64,000 nt of DNA, taken from Cryptomeria japonica (taxonomy: Eukaryota; Streptophyta; Pinopsida; Cupressales; Cupressaceae). The translations under genes were made by a program, and so were the position numbers. Every line of letters starts with the position of its first letter. Position 1 is the stretch's first letter. A model generated the notes under the pieces. The model did not search any database, was not told where the DNA came from, and saw only the letters and a program-made list of their open reading frames with translations. Location: NCBI RefSeq assembly GCF_030272615.1, contig NC_081415.1, forward strand, positions 261,392,425 through 261,456,424, written 5' to 3'. Below, piece by piece: positions 13,016-25,417 of the stretch.

Positions 13016-13400
13016 TTAACCAATAGACACTAGACTGAAAAGAATGGCAATGACCATTCTCTGCCGCCTTGGGAAGGGGGCCAATTCAACCCCTTCCAAA
13101 TAAAAATTTGGCATTAAACAACAAATCTGTTTACATATCAATTTATAAATACTAATTTCAGTAGTTGATTCAACAACTTATTCATGCAGTAAAAAATAAA
13201 TATAAAAAATTAACCAATAGAAACTAGACTGAAAAAAATGGGCATGGCCAATGACCATTCTCCACAGCCTTGGAAAGGGAGCCAATTCAATCTCTTCCAA
13301 ATAAAAATTTCACATTAAAAAACAAATCTGTTTACAAATACTGATTTCAATAATTAATTCAGCAAGCCATTCAAGATTTCTAGTAACATTTTTTTCTGAA
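13016..13400. repeat. ~194 bp tandem duplication
   Basis: ttaaccaatag followed by actagactgaaaa occurs at 13016 and 13210. Both copies run through gccaattcaa, cttccaaataaaaattt and aacaaatctgtttaca. The second copy is diverged and contains a small insertion (gggcatggcc). Confidence 0.8.
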
Positions 13401-16400
13401 ATTTTAAATATTACATTCATTATTTCACTTCAGCAGCTACCCATTCAAGCCTCCAAACATTTGTAGACACTACAAGTCAAAAGGTCAACATCAATCATGA
13501 TTGAAATTTGAATCAATTTACTTGCTAATGAATGTTTCTTATAAAAAATAAAACTGACATTAAAAGATTCAATAAATGTATTTAATGAAAATACACAAAT
13601 AGTATTACAAAATCTTTTAAATACATCAAAACCTTTAGAAAAATAAAATAAAATTATAAATCTTTGTAATTCTGATATACAAAGTGATAGTCTAAACTTA
13701 AATATAACACTAAAATAACACTCTTCCTTGCCAAATATAACAAAGTATGCCCCACATAAATGTGGAATGCAAAATATGTTTGCAATTCTTCTCTATAGAA
13801 ATGAAAAAGCATGGACGATGGCAATGAGATTATAAATTTAGTTAATTTAAGAAATTATTAAATTAAGTTGCATGGTATCAAAAATATATTTTTATTTTTA
13901 AAATAAATTAGATTAATTGTATTTATTATTTTCTAAAGTTATAATTAAATAAATGAATAAAAGGATTCATTATTTTAATTCTTTATTTAGAAAAAGGATT
14001 AATTAGAATTAAAATATTGTTTTAATTCTTTATTTAGAAAAAAAATTAATTGGAATTAAAATATTGTTTTAATTCTTTATTTAAAAAATTAATTAATGTG
14101 CAAGAGAAAATAAAAGAAAGTATAATGTTTTTTAATTATTGCATGTGATAAATTTAGAAAATAAAATAAAAAAATTACTATTATTCTAAATTTAGGTTTT
14201 TTATGAAAAAAGCTATTGAACCTAGAATTTTAGTTTAAATAGGGGGTTAGGTCTTTTATTTAGTTACACAAACAGGGATACACAGGAACACAGACAGGGA
14301 TACATAGGAACAGGTCAAGAATTTAGGTGAAGAAATTTATTGGAAGTTGTTGAAGGGATTAGGGCTCTTCTACAGAATTCTTCCAAGAAAGCTATACCAA
14401 GTTGGATGATTTCTTAGTTTTGTTTTTTATTAAAAATATTTCTATTTTTTTCTGCTTGATGTGTGTGTAAAATAATTGTCAAATCCAAAACTCTCTTCTG
14501 GTGAATTCGAGTTTTGTTTGAAAATTCATGCCTGATGTGTATTTCTTGTTTGTGGGAAGAATGTAATTTTGTGAAATTTGGATGTATGTGTAGTTTTAAT
14601 CTTAAGTATTTAATTTATCTAATTAAATGGATTAACCGTGGTGTTAATATAATCTATGAAATTAATCTTCGTTGGTTACCCTTAGGAAAACTTATGATAG
14701 ACTTTCGCTGTGTTGTTAAACATGCAATGATTATATTAAGAAACATAACTATTGAGATACTCTTATTTTTTACCAAGAATATCCAGGGATTTTCAAAATA
14801 TTATGTAAGCGAGATAAGAAAAACCTTGGAAATACCAATAATCTAAGTTCCTGGATGATTTTCTATGATAATGTTTTAATATCTTGCCTATTGGCTACTG
14901 CCCTTTTTGAGATGTTAGGATTACAAATGTTTGGTAACCATGCATGTCAAAATGCATAAATAAGTTACTCATTTGAAGTCTATCTGAAAAAGCCATCCTC
15001 AAACAGACAATCATTTTCTGGATGATTTTCTATGATATTGTTTCTAGTGATCTTGTCTGTTGGTAACCATGTATACAAAATGAATAATTAAGTTATGCAA
15101 ACTATTTGAAAAAAAAAGAGATAGGTGCAAAACGCAAAGGACAGAGAAATCCGTCAAGAGAAGTATACATGCAAACTATAAAAAATAAAATACAGGGTAA
15201 CACATCAATTCTGCACACAAGTCCTCTATCACACAGAGATAACAAAGTCCAAATACACCCAAAATGCGGAAGTATAGTCAAGGTACAACTCATAAAGCTT
15301 CAAAATAAAAGAGAGAAAAAAAAAATTCAGTGTATGCACAAAATAGAAGTATGGTCAAGGTACAAATCATAATACTTCAAAACAAAATAAATAGAGTAAA
15401 ATAATTTCAGTGTATCCACAAATTGGATTCCGCAAAAAGGCTATGTTCGGAATGCAGCAGTCGACCCAAATGGACACAAAGATATCTTGATCTTGGATTT
15501 TGAAGCATGAATTATGTTGAGGGTTTTGACAATGTATAAGAATCAATTACAGAATTGAGCAACATTGAAAACACAAAAGAATAAAAAACTACCTAATGTC
15601 AGCAGAAAGAGCATTGCAAAATAGGCACCAATATAAAATCTCAGAATGCATGGATGATAGAACCAAGAAATAAGCTTACCTCCACAACTTGGTGACCAAG
15701 ATACTGTTAAAATGGTCAAGCAGAGTCGATCACCTCTGGCTTTGCTCTGTTCGAGAAAAATTTTATATAGTTATTATATAGTTGATATATAATGTCTTTG
15801 AGTGTTAAACTAATTGATTGCTGGATACTAAGTAGATAATACCAAATTTCATGCTTCAAACTGAAAGTGATGTAGAGGATGCCACCATATCTAACTAGCA
15901 TTACTAAGTCAATTCAGATAATTTAATTTAAATAGTTATTTAAGGTCTACCTGAAAAAGCCATCCTCAAACAGACAATCATTATCAATCATTATCACTCA
16001 AAGCTAATCCCTACATTTTAGATCTTTGTTTGTAATTTGTCTAGCTAATACCGCAGCTATGAATTAACAGTGCCATCTACTCTTCTATGCGTTAAAGGCT
16101 CTGATAAAAGTTCAAATTGATCTTAGATAAACATTAAAGTCATTTGGATCCTAATAAAATGTATGGAAGAGCTTTGGCTAGTTAAACTTGAAAAGTCTAT
16201 AATGCGGGGTTGTGTAGAAATTTCATTGTTTAAAGTACGAATAATTTTAGACCATCTCAACTGAAGAAATTTACATCTAAATTGGCAGCTATATATATTC
16301 AGAATCCGCCTCCAAACTCAGAAATATGAAATGCATCTAAGATATTTTCATTGAGATCTCAGGGTTACTTGTGAGCTACGAATCTTGAGATTGATACTTT

Positions 16401-18611
16401 CAAGGGAATCTATTTTTTAATATTTGTTTTGGGGTCGGATGGAATAAACATTCAGCAATAAAATAAAATAAAGATGTAAAGATCAAGCAGAAAAGGTGAA
16501 ATAGTAATTGCTGCTGGGTGGATTTGATGGTTGTAAGGATTTTCAAGAGAAAAGTGTTTCTATAAAATAAAATTAAGATGTGTAGATCAAGCAGAAAAAT
16601 GGAATCAGTAATTACTGCTGGGTGGACTTGGCTGTAAGGATTTTCAAGCGAAAGCATTTCCTATCATTATTGAAATTATCATTAATAAGATTAATAATAG
16701 TAGAAACTCAATCTATAGATCTACATTTTGTTTGAAGATTCTCCAAATCAAATCAAACAGTCAGCATTCTATCATCCATAGGGATACTACTTATTTTGTT
16801 TAGATACTGTAATACCAGATTTTAAATAGTATGCCGCATCAAATCTAGTTGACTGTATTGAGAAGTCCAAGCTAACCAGATTTAATCTGAGACTATTTAA
16901 TGGCATTCAAGTTAAGTCTATTAGAAAATGTGATTAAAATAGCAGTGGAAAAAATAGTAATTTTCAATAGATCTAAGCAGAATTATAACAAAACAAAATC
17001 CTGAACTCCATAAAAACTAAATGCATTAATAAAAGAGAAAAGGCAAGGAAACGAAACATTTGTTCTGCGTATGGTGAGGCTGCATTTGTTCAAGGGATCT
17101 CGCACCCAAAAATCCCAGCAAATTGTTGAAAAGTTCAAATATCTTGGCTGCAGAAGATTTTAGAATGAGGATTTGAAAGAACAGAACTCCAGGTACTACG
17201 ATGTAGGATAACTGCCTCTACGTTTACATTCTCATTTCAATTCTGTAGAAAGCTCACAATTGTGATTGATGAGAAGGAAAGAGAAGGCTCTTCCAAGTGA
17301 CAAGGAAACTGAAGTTCTGTACTGGCTTTTGGGTAAGAATGTCTATTTTAGAAAACAGAGGAAATATATTATAATATTAATATAATACATGTAATGTATT
17401 TGCGGGTGACTTTTTCATGTTGGTGAAATTTGTTTCCAGGGATTCAATTTATCATCCATTTCACTTTTACCACAACATGGCCATGGACAATATCTCAAAA
17501 AAATCTATAAAATAATTTTTTATGCTATATAACAGTCTCAAAATAAGCATTCTGATCACAATTTTGTCCACTGAATTCCTTACATACAGATGCTATCAAG
17601 GAAACCTAGCTATTCTTCTTTTGAAGAATACCAAAAATCAACAAAATAAGGAACAAGAATCTCAATCAAAACCAAAACAGTCCTCCTTAACAAAAAGGGA
17701 AGAATATGATGATAATGCATCCATTAAGACTGAGGACCAAATGGAGACCGGTGGACTGTATAAGAAACAGAGACAACCTCTACACATAAAGTAGACGAGC
17801 AAGAATTCAAAATATCCAATTAATGAAATGGAGAATGAAGAAGCACAAGGAAAACAAGTACTCGAGGAAGGAAATGCACCATGCAAATCACTGACACCTT
17901 CGACAAAACATGCGGACAATTGGCAGAATTGATTGAGGTCCACATCAAGAACCTCGAATTCAACTTGCCCTAGAGCTCATTGGCTTAGTCACTAGACGAA
18001 ACAATGGCTCCTGCCACTCTGCTTGCCTTTGGAAAACATAGCAATTGTAGCCTTGATAAAGATGGCCAGGGAGACTACACAGTCAGAACACGAGACATTG
18101 GTATACATATGAGTCCTAGGTTCTGTAATCCCTTCAACCCTTCCATTAAGGAGCCCATCGAATTTGTTTTTCAATTACTCAAATGAAACCCATCTTAGCT
18201 GGAATATTAGAAGTAAAATTTCACCTAAATTAGTGAACGACATCGAATCTGGTAACATATTTTAATTTCTGAACCCTTTTCTCACAAAGCAAACTAACAA
18301 GAAAACCTACTTCAAACATATAAATTCTTCGAAATGAAAGAGAAAAAAAGAGCAGGGTATAAGATATACTCACTATTTTCTGGCCACATCTCCAATCAGC
18401 CACTCCAGAATGTAGTGTTCTTGCTACTGAATACTGAAAAATGACGACCCACAGAAAAAAGAAGATACACGGAAAACCAAAATTCAGGAAAGAAAAATTC
18501 AAAACCAAATTTCAGGAAAATAAAAATCAAAAATAGGCATGGCCATGCCAAAAACATACAATGGGAGACAAATCAAACCAAAAAGAAAATAGAACAAGAA
18601 ATTTGACCTGC
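13401..18611. other. Anonymous AT-rich sequence with small tandem duplications
   Basis: No domain-bearing ORF, LTR boundary or RNA gene recognised in 5.2 kb. Small repeats are present: a ~76 bp direct repeat (15268-15343 and 15344-15420, gtcaaggtacaa), a ~104 bp tandem duplication (about 16459-16560 and 16564-16664, attactgctgggtggacttg-like), and a 40-base direct repeat (ctgaaaaagccatcctcaaa at about 14987 and 15949). A frame at 17522-17794 (plus) is rich in Lys/Gln/Glu but matches nothing I know. Confidence 0.5.
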
Positions 18612-19222
18612 TTCTCAAGTAAACTGTTCATTTATAAGAAGTGAATTCCTGTTTTTTTCAACGGTCACTATTTTTTAAACGGCCATTGCACTATAATTTG
18701 AGTGCCGTTAGGGCACGTTCCGAGTTGAGTCGGGACACGCTCCTTTGAGTGCCGTTAGCGCACTGCTAAATTGGACACGTTATGAATTGAATCTCTGAAC
18801 ACAAATCGTTTGAATACAAATCCCATTCCCACTGGACACAACATCTCTAAATTGAATCTCTGAAGGTGCATTGCAGTTCGTAGGGGTTTTTGGGCAATGT
18901 TCTGAAAGGAAAATTTGTATTTTAACCTTCCCAACAAATCCACGTCAAAATGAATTTTTTAAAATTGTAATTTGTTTTAATTATTGATTTTTACTTGTTA
19001 AACTTTTGTATGATAAATTTCACTCATAATTTTAAGTCTCTAAAATGTCATTAGTTAATTTGGGTGACATTTAAATAACACATTCTAAGTATTGACTATG
19101 TAAGTGGTTGTTGTATGTGGACCCTTTTTAACTCAACTTTTTTACCAATTTTCTTAATTCAAACCTTTTCTAGTTTTCATTCTTGTAGCATTCCAATATC
19201 GCAGTTTGCATTTGTCTTTTAT
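18612..19222 (+). repeat. Left copy of a ~500-600 bp direct repeat flanking a LINE fragment
   Basis: Starts ctcaagtaaactgttcattt near 18616 and ends caaaccttttctagttttca...gtttgcatttgtc near 19220. The right copy is at 20706-21205 in the same orientation and order. Substitutions and indels show that the copies are old. Confidence 0.8.
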
Positions 19223-19314
19223 TAATAAGTAGTGTTAACTAGGGTGTCGACCCTTTAACATAGTCAGAGACTATCAACAACACATTAACAACAATCAATA
19301 AACTTGTCAAACCT

Positions 19315-20290
19315 TCAACAACCCAAAGTTGACTTAAGGAGGGGTAGGGGCACCTTAACCTTGACAAGGAAGGGTTTGGGGGGCAGGTAGAACTTCCCCT
19401 TTCGCTTGCAACAAACAACAATCCAGGTGATACTACCATTAGGACCATCAAAAGAATGATCAGGCGATAAGGACTTCGCTTGGATACCATCAATAGAGTC
19501 AAGAGAGGGCAGTTGCAAGGCAGCAGTCGGCTGTTGCAGAATAGCAAGGAGTTGTTGCAGAATAACAATGAGTTGATGCAGAGGAGCAGCATCAGAAGCA
19601 GAACCAATAGGTGTAGAGCGAAGCTGCTAGTCAGAGGTGACAGGAGTTGAATCCAAAACAGGAGCAACAGGAGTTGAAACCTCATGGACAACAACAACAA
19701 CATTATCAGCAAAGGGCAACTCATCAGCCGAGTCAATAGCATAGATAGTCAGGTGATCCAAGGTGGCATCCTTCCACCAATTAGGTGCACCCTTGTGACG
19801 TGGGAGGGAGCAATCCAATGCTAAATGACCTATGACAAAACCTTTTTCGCAGTGAAAGGGGAGGCCCTCAAAATCCAGCGATTGAGTCCAACAGTTATCC
19901 TAGACCATAAGGACCACATCCCTAGGGAGGGGCAAGGAGATGTCAATATCCACCAAGATACGAGCAAAGGTGGAGTGGCCCATGGAAGTCATGGCATCAT
20001 CCACCATCAAAAAACGACCGATAGAGTTGCCAATGACCTCATAGCAATAGTGTTCCTAAAAATGTAGAGGAAGATTCGGAAGTTGAACCCAAATTGGACG
20101 CACATTGAGTGGTTCAATAAGGGGATTGAAAGAAGTAATCTAGGGTTTAACATAGAGGCAGTGAACTCCCTAGGCCCACATTTTGCCCAAAATCCGGTCA
20201 TGATTAGAAGAAGATGTAAAGGAAGCAATGAAAAAACCTTTAGCATAGGGAAAGAGTTGAATATTCTAAGCAACCAGAGGCTTCCATGAG
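19315..20290 (-). pseudogene. LINE ORF1 remnant (DUF4283 and zinc-knuckle type)
   Basis: Minus-strand translation gives, in order, GKMWA near 20200, the DUF4283-type block PIWVQLPNLPLHF (about 20090-20060), NSIGRFLMVDDAMTSMGHST and RILVDIDISLPLPRDVVL, then a zf-CCHC_4-like knuckle FHCEKGFVIGHLALDC (about 19860-19815). This order is the signature of ORF1 of plant L1-type LINEs, an RNA-binding protein needed for retrotransposition. One expected knuckle cysteine is Gly and several in-frame stops interrupt the frame, so it is not functional. A low-complexity Leu/Gln-rich segment follows (19630-19500), ending near 19315. No ORF2 (endonuclease/reverse transcriptase) is present. The 167-residue frame at 19742-19239 is a shadow in another frame. 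Confidence 0.75.
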
Positions 20291-20702
20291 TTACTCATCC
20301 TATATGATAGGAAATTAGGCATAAGATTCAAAGTAATAGATTAGCCAACCACGAAAGCTAAATTGAAATGAAAAGATCATAATACATTCAATAGAAGAAA
20401 TGAAAATAAGATTTAAAATAAACACAAACCAAAGCACATGAATCTCCTTCATAACTCCTCTATTGTTCTTCTTTCACCTTCAAATTATGTGGGTGTCACC
20501 TACAAATGCAAGTGAATAGCAAGCAAGATGATTGCAAGAAATCTACTTGAAAGCAACAACATAAGATTACTTGAAGCATGTTTTTTGAAATGATGAAGAA
20601 TTGAACCCAATTTATAGAGAAAATGATGAAATCATGAAATTGGAAGGAAAGATTCGAAAAGAGCAATTTAATTCCAAATTGGCAAATTGAGGGGACAAAG
20701 CA

Positions 20703-21205
20703 TGACTCAAGTAAATTGTTCATTTATAAGAAGTGAAATCCTGCTTTTTCAATGATCACTATTTTTTTAACGGCCATAACTCTGTAATTTGAGTGTTGTT
20801 AGGGCATGTTCTGAATTGAATCTTCTGAATAACGAAGGGGTTATTTAGCAATCTCTTCATGAGTGGCTATTTTTAGAACAAGAAAATTTGTATATTAACC
20901 TTCCCAGAATATCCACATCAAAATGAATTCTTTAAAATTGTAATTTGTTTAAAATATTAGTTTTTATTTGTTAAATTGTTATTTTGATACTATAGATAAA
21001 GTTAACTCATATTTTTAAAGTTTGTAAAATATTATTAATCAATTTGGGGAAGATTTAAATAGCACATTGTGAGATTTAAATAGCACATTTAAAGCAGTCG
21101 TTGTAACTCAGCTTTTTTACTACCTTTTTTAACCCAAACCTTTTCTAGTTTTCATTCTTCTTGTTCTCACAATATTCCATCATTGTAGTTTGCATTTGTT
21201 GTTCA
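20703..21205 (+). repeat. Right copy of the direct repeat flanking the LINE fragment
   Basis: ctcaagtaaattgttcattt at 20706 matches 18616, and aaccttttctagttttcatt near 21140 matches 19163. The copies differ by many transitions and small gaps. The interval 20291-20702 before it shows no recognisable feature. Confidence 0.8.
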
Positions 21206-22950
21206 CATTCTTGTAGAAGTTTTTGCTGCTTGTTTCCATTATTTTGAAAGATTCCTCATATTAAGAAACCTCATTGTCAATGTGGAGAGATTCATAGACA
21301 AACCTTATTTGTATAGATTAAGTAGAACATTTTTTGTTAAAATATTTATATCTTAAAATCAGTATTGTTTATCTTTGAATAAACAATACTTCTCTTAGTT
21401 TGGTAAACATGTGTAAATTGCTCAAAGCTTTGGATTGAATTTGCACTTTTGAAAATGTGCACAAATCAACCCTAGAATACTTAGCATCGAGATGTTTAAC
21501 TTGTTAGTTGTCTAAATTTAGAATTAATTAAATTTAGAATACTCAGCATCGAAATGTTTAACTTGTTAGTTGTCTAAATTTAGTATTAACTAAATTTTTT
21601 AAATTTTTGTTGTCTAAATTCAGTGTTAATTAATTTTTTTCTTGCTAATATCAATTTAAAAATATTATTTTAATGTTTTGATGGTTTAATCTAATTATAA
21701 ATTCACTCATTACGAGTTTTTTAAAATTTTAATTGATAATTCATCAATATCTTGTTAGCAATCATTTTATTCTTTTTCATTCTCACTTAATAGAATTTTT
21801 CTTTGTCCTTATTACGATTTTATTATCATGGTTTTAGTTGCTTGTTCAATTTAAACATGATTTATTTGTCACATGACACACTAATTCTTTTAGAAATATT
21901 TATTTTTTATGAAGTGTCTTTATTACTAATTATAAATTGTATACAACATAAATTAATCTAGATTAATTAATAAGCATTTATGTTTATAATTTAGAAATAA
22001 ATGTTATCTTTAAGAAATTAATTGTGAAGGAAAGGTGTACATATCTCATCATAATCTAATGAGAAAGTCAAGTGTTGATATCTAGTAAAATCAATTTGTA
22101 ATGTATTATAGGAAAATGATAACATTGGCATGCTTGTTGTCCTTAAATTTGTTGCAAACCCAACAAACTTGAGATTACTATGAAAAATAATCTTTCAACA
22201 GTTTTTTAGGTTCTTCACCAAGACATTAAAAAATATCACAAAAGAAAAAGTCATATCATTGAAGCAACATTATATTTTAGAAGTTTCTATTTAAGCACTT
22301 GTTGTTTACAAAAAAATGTGTTTTAAAATAAAGAAAATGCAACTCAAACTCCATTACTATACACATGTGATGCCATAAAGACATACAAACAAAGAAGCCT
22401 TTTTATCTTTTTCTTATGGCTTCTAATTTTCTATTTGAAGAAATTGTTATACTTTTGAACCAAAAGTGCCATTGTTCTAAAATTAAATTTTGCATGTTCT
22501 AATAAAGGTTTATTCTAAAATTAAAATTTGCATGTTTCAATAAATATTGAATAACTATGTAAAGTATATATTAGAAAGGCAACTTTGGTAATGAAGATTT
22601 GTGAGACCTTATTAGAAGCAATGTATATGATGAATGCAATCCAGTATATAGAATAATTCATATAGCCATGACTTAAAAACATGCAAGAAAATTTTATATA
22701 ATCGTATCAAACATTGCTCATTTAATTAATTTTTTATTATAGATTAAGGTCAACAACTTTACATTGATTAAAAACCAAGTACTTGATTGAAAAATGGATA
22801 ATCTAGAACTGAGTATTCCATTCAATAATTAACATCCCAAATCCAAGCATATTACTAATTGTATATATACTTACAATGTTGTGACTACTTTAATCTTGAA
22901 TTTTTGATTTGGTAATAAATATCAAGTGTCACTAAATGAATAATTTGACA
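21206..22950. other. Anonymous AT-rich sequence
   Basis: No gene seen. One ~62 bp tandem duplication lies at about 21474-21597 (atgtttaacttgttagttgt twice). The rest is AT-rich without recognisable boundaries. Confidence 0.55.
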
Positions 22951-23317
22951 ATTTAAAATAAATTTAGTTCTAACAAAGGAAAAGAATTAAAGAAAGACAA
23001 CGAGCTATGTGTATGGAGGGTGTCACAAGGAGATTGATCGCTTGTTAGGGGAAACCCTAGAAGCGACCCCTCTCTACGTTTTTTTGCATTGAGGGTGGGG
23101 GTGTTTCTATGCAGGGGGTTTTGGGGGTGTGTGAGGCAGTGGGAGCCTCTAACACCTCTTTCTTGAGGGCTATTCAATATTTTTTCTTGCTTTCAGCCTG
23201 TGTGTTTATCTTCCCTTTGTGTTGTGGTTTGTAGTTGGCTTGGGGTGGCTGCCTTAGTTTTTCAGTGCCTTTGTGCTCTTTGCTCGTCGGTGGTTACCTA
23301 CCTTTTGGTTTCATAGC

Positions 23318-23989
23318 ATGGCGGCTCCATGTGATCCTCAAATTTTGGGGATTATTGAATCTCAGGTTGTGTCTGATTCCTCTCTTGGAGTGCATGCAAG
23401 CAGCTCTAGGTTGCATGCATGTGAAGTTGGTGTGCATGCTAGTGGAGCTGAGAATCAACGCAAACCCTCGTTGGGCAATTCATTTAAGAGTGCGACTAAA
23501 ACTAAGAAAGTAAATGGGTGTTTGGAGAGGAGCACATATCCTCTAGTTTTGGTGATTCAACTTGAATCACTTTTGGAGGAGGTGGAGTACTAGCGCAAGC
23601 ATGCTCTCATCTGCAAATTTATGGGGCTTCGCCTTTCCCTGCTAGTTTTGGAGTCTTGGGCATGAAGGGTTTGGAACCCAGAAGGTGATATGGAAGATCT
23701 TGGTTGTTGTCAATAATTATTTTATAGTCATCTTCTCATGCATGGATGATTGCAATAAGGCTTTTGAGGGGGGCCATATTTCTTTAATCAGGTCGGGCTT
23801 TTTATCAAAACCTAACATGAGGGTTTTGACTCAGCCGAGGAAATCCCTTCCAATGTCCCTATTTGGGTTCAGCTTCCTCGACTTCCACTAGAGTTTTGGA
23901 AGGGTTAAATTCTTCACTCTATTGCACTTTTGTTGGGAAAACTAGCCAGTTCTGCTTATCAGACGCAAGATCGCAAGGTAGTTTCTTAT
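23318..23989 (+). pseudogene. LINE ORF1, 5' part, split by the chromovirus
   Basis: The ATG at 23318 opens MAAPCDPQILGIIESQVV and the frame carries a DUF4283-type block IWVQLPRLPLEFW (about 23860-23900), then LASSAYQTQDRKVVSY, ending exactly at the chromovirus target duplication. Stops occur in this part (for example TAG at 23591 and TGA at 23662), so it is decayed. Likely LINE 5' untranslated sequence lies at 22975-23317. The coding frame resumes in register at 37215 when the insertion plus one target copy is subtracted. The total ORF would be about 361 codons, a plausible size for a plant L1 ORF1. Confidence 0.75.
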
Positions 23990-24839
23990 TGTCATGCCCA
24001 AAATTTAGGGCAAGAATGGGAAATTTTTTTTTTTTTTAAATTATATCTGAAGACATTAAATTTGCTAACATGAAAAGCTCAAACATGTTTTGTCTTAACT
24101 ATGTTTAGAGTTAACTTTATCTACTAGCTCAAGTATTCAAAAATAATTAAAATTAAATGCGGAATTCTAAGTGAATAGTTTTATTGTCTACTCGAATTTA
24201 ATCAATCAACTAATTTAGATAATTAAATGGCGCAGGCAAAATTAATCTCTGATAGCCATTAATTGATTTTAGAAACTAATTAAAATTATTCTTCTAGCAT
24301 TCATTTTAATTCATAATTAAAATGTGCTTAAATTAAATTAACTAAGGTACAATTAAGTCCATGACGAAAAACGTCCTATAATGTTTAATTCCAAAGCCTA
24401 TTTCCAAGTATGTTAATTAAATCTCAACTTTTTTTTTTCTTTTTAAAAGAAATACCCTTAGGTTGATTAAAAAACAATGTTTGTCCACTTGATTTTATAT
24501 ACTCATAAGTATTCTACAAACACTAAATAAAATGTTAAAATCTAAAGATTTTCTTTATCCTTTAATATCTATATATATATATAGCCATATATTTAATTAA
24601 TATAACAATTTTCCCAAATTTATAAAAGCAAAACTATGCAAACCCTAACTAGGAATTTGCATTATAAAATACTCCCTATTTTATAATTTACCATTTCTTA
24701 TTACTACCCTAGCCCTACCCGAGCTAGGGTTATATATATATATATATATTAAGGGTGCAGGGCAGAATGGAAACCTCGGCGATGGCCATGGCAGATGGGC
24801 GGTGCTTGTTGGGGAGGGCCGAGCGTGGTGGTGCATGAA

Positions 24840-25050
24840 GCTCCACCAGTGGGTCGCCCCACTGTGGGGGTCGCGGCCCACACAGTGGCCTTGGCCGCTG
24901 TGTGGGTCGCGGCCCGCATAGTGGCACGACCCACTATGCGGAGCACGGTCTGCACAGGGAGTCGCGGCCTCCTATGAGGGTCGCCACCCGCACAGAGGCT
25001 GCGGCCTCTGTGAGAGTCGCGGCCCGCACAGGGGTTGCAACCCCTGCGCG
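24840..25050. repeat. GC-rich array of consecutive hairpins in the LTR
   Basis: Five self-complementary units follow one another: 24847-24864 (cagtggg/cccactg), 24877-24906 (14-base arms, one mismatch), 24914-24941 (ccgcatagtgg/ccactatgcgg, perfect), 24991-25012 (cacagaggc/gcctctgtg, perfect) and 25026-25049 (12-base arms, one mismatch). They alternate with the word gtcgcggcccgcaca. The segment is strikingly GC- and CpG-rich in an AT-rich LTR. The matching part of the other LTR (about 34030-34210) is shorter and decayed. Confidence 0.8.
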
Positions 25051-25156
25051 ACCGAGGCCCCGCGGAGGTTCTAAACCCCGCTACTATGCACAATTTTTTT
25101 TTCCTAATTTTTTTTTATTATTATTTTTATTTTTATTTTTTTTTCCAAAAAAATAA

Positions 25157-25417
<261 letters not shown>

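Noticed and set aside
15683-15745. Possible small minus-strand exon (AG before, GAG|GTAAGC after)
   Set aside because: The splice-like ends are suggestive, but the ~63 bases encode no recognisable motif and no neighbouring exon could be found.
19239-19742. 167-residue Leu-rich minus-strand frame with apparent membrane segments
   Set aside because: It overlaps the LINE ORF1 frame in another register, and only the other register carries a family motif upstream.
24681-25156. Arg/Ala/Gly-rich frames in several registers
   Set aside because: All six frames are open because the DNA is GC-rich with few stops. It is the hairpin array of the LTR.
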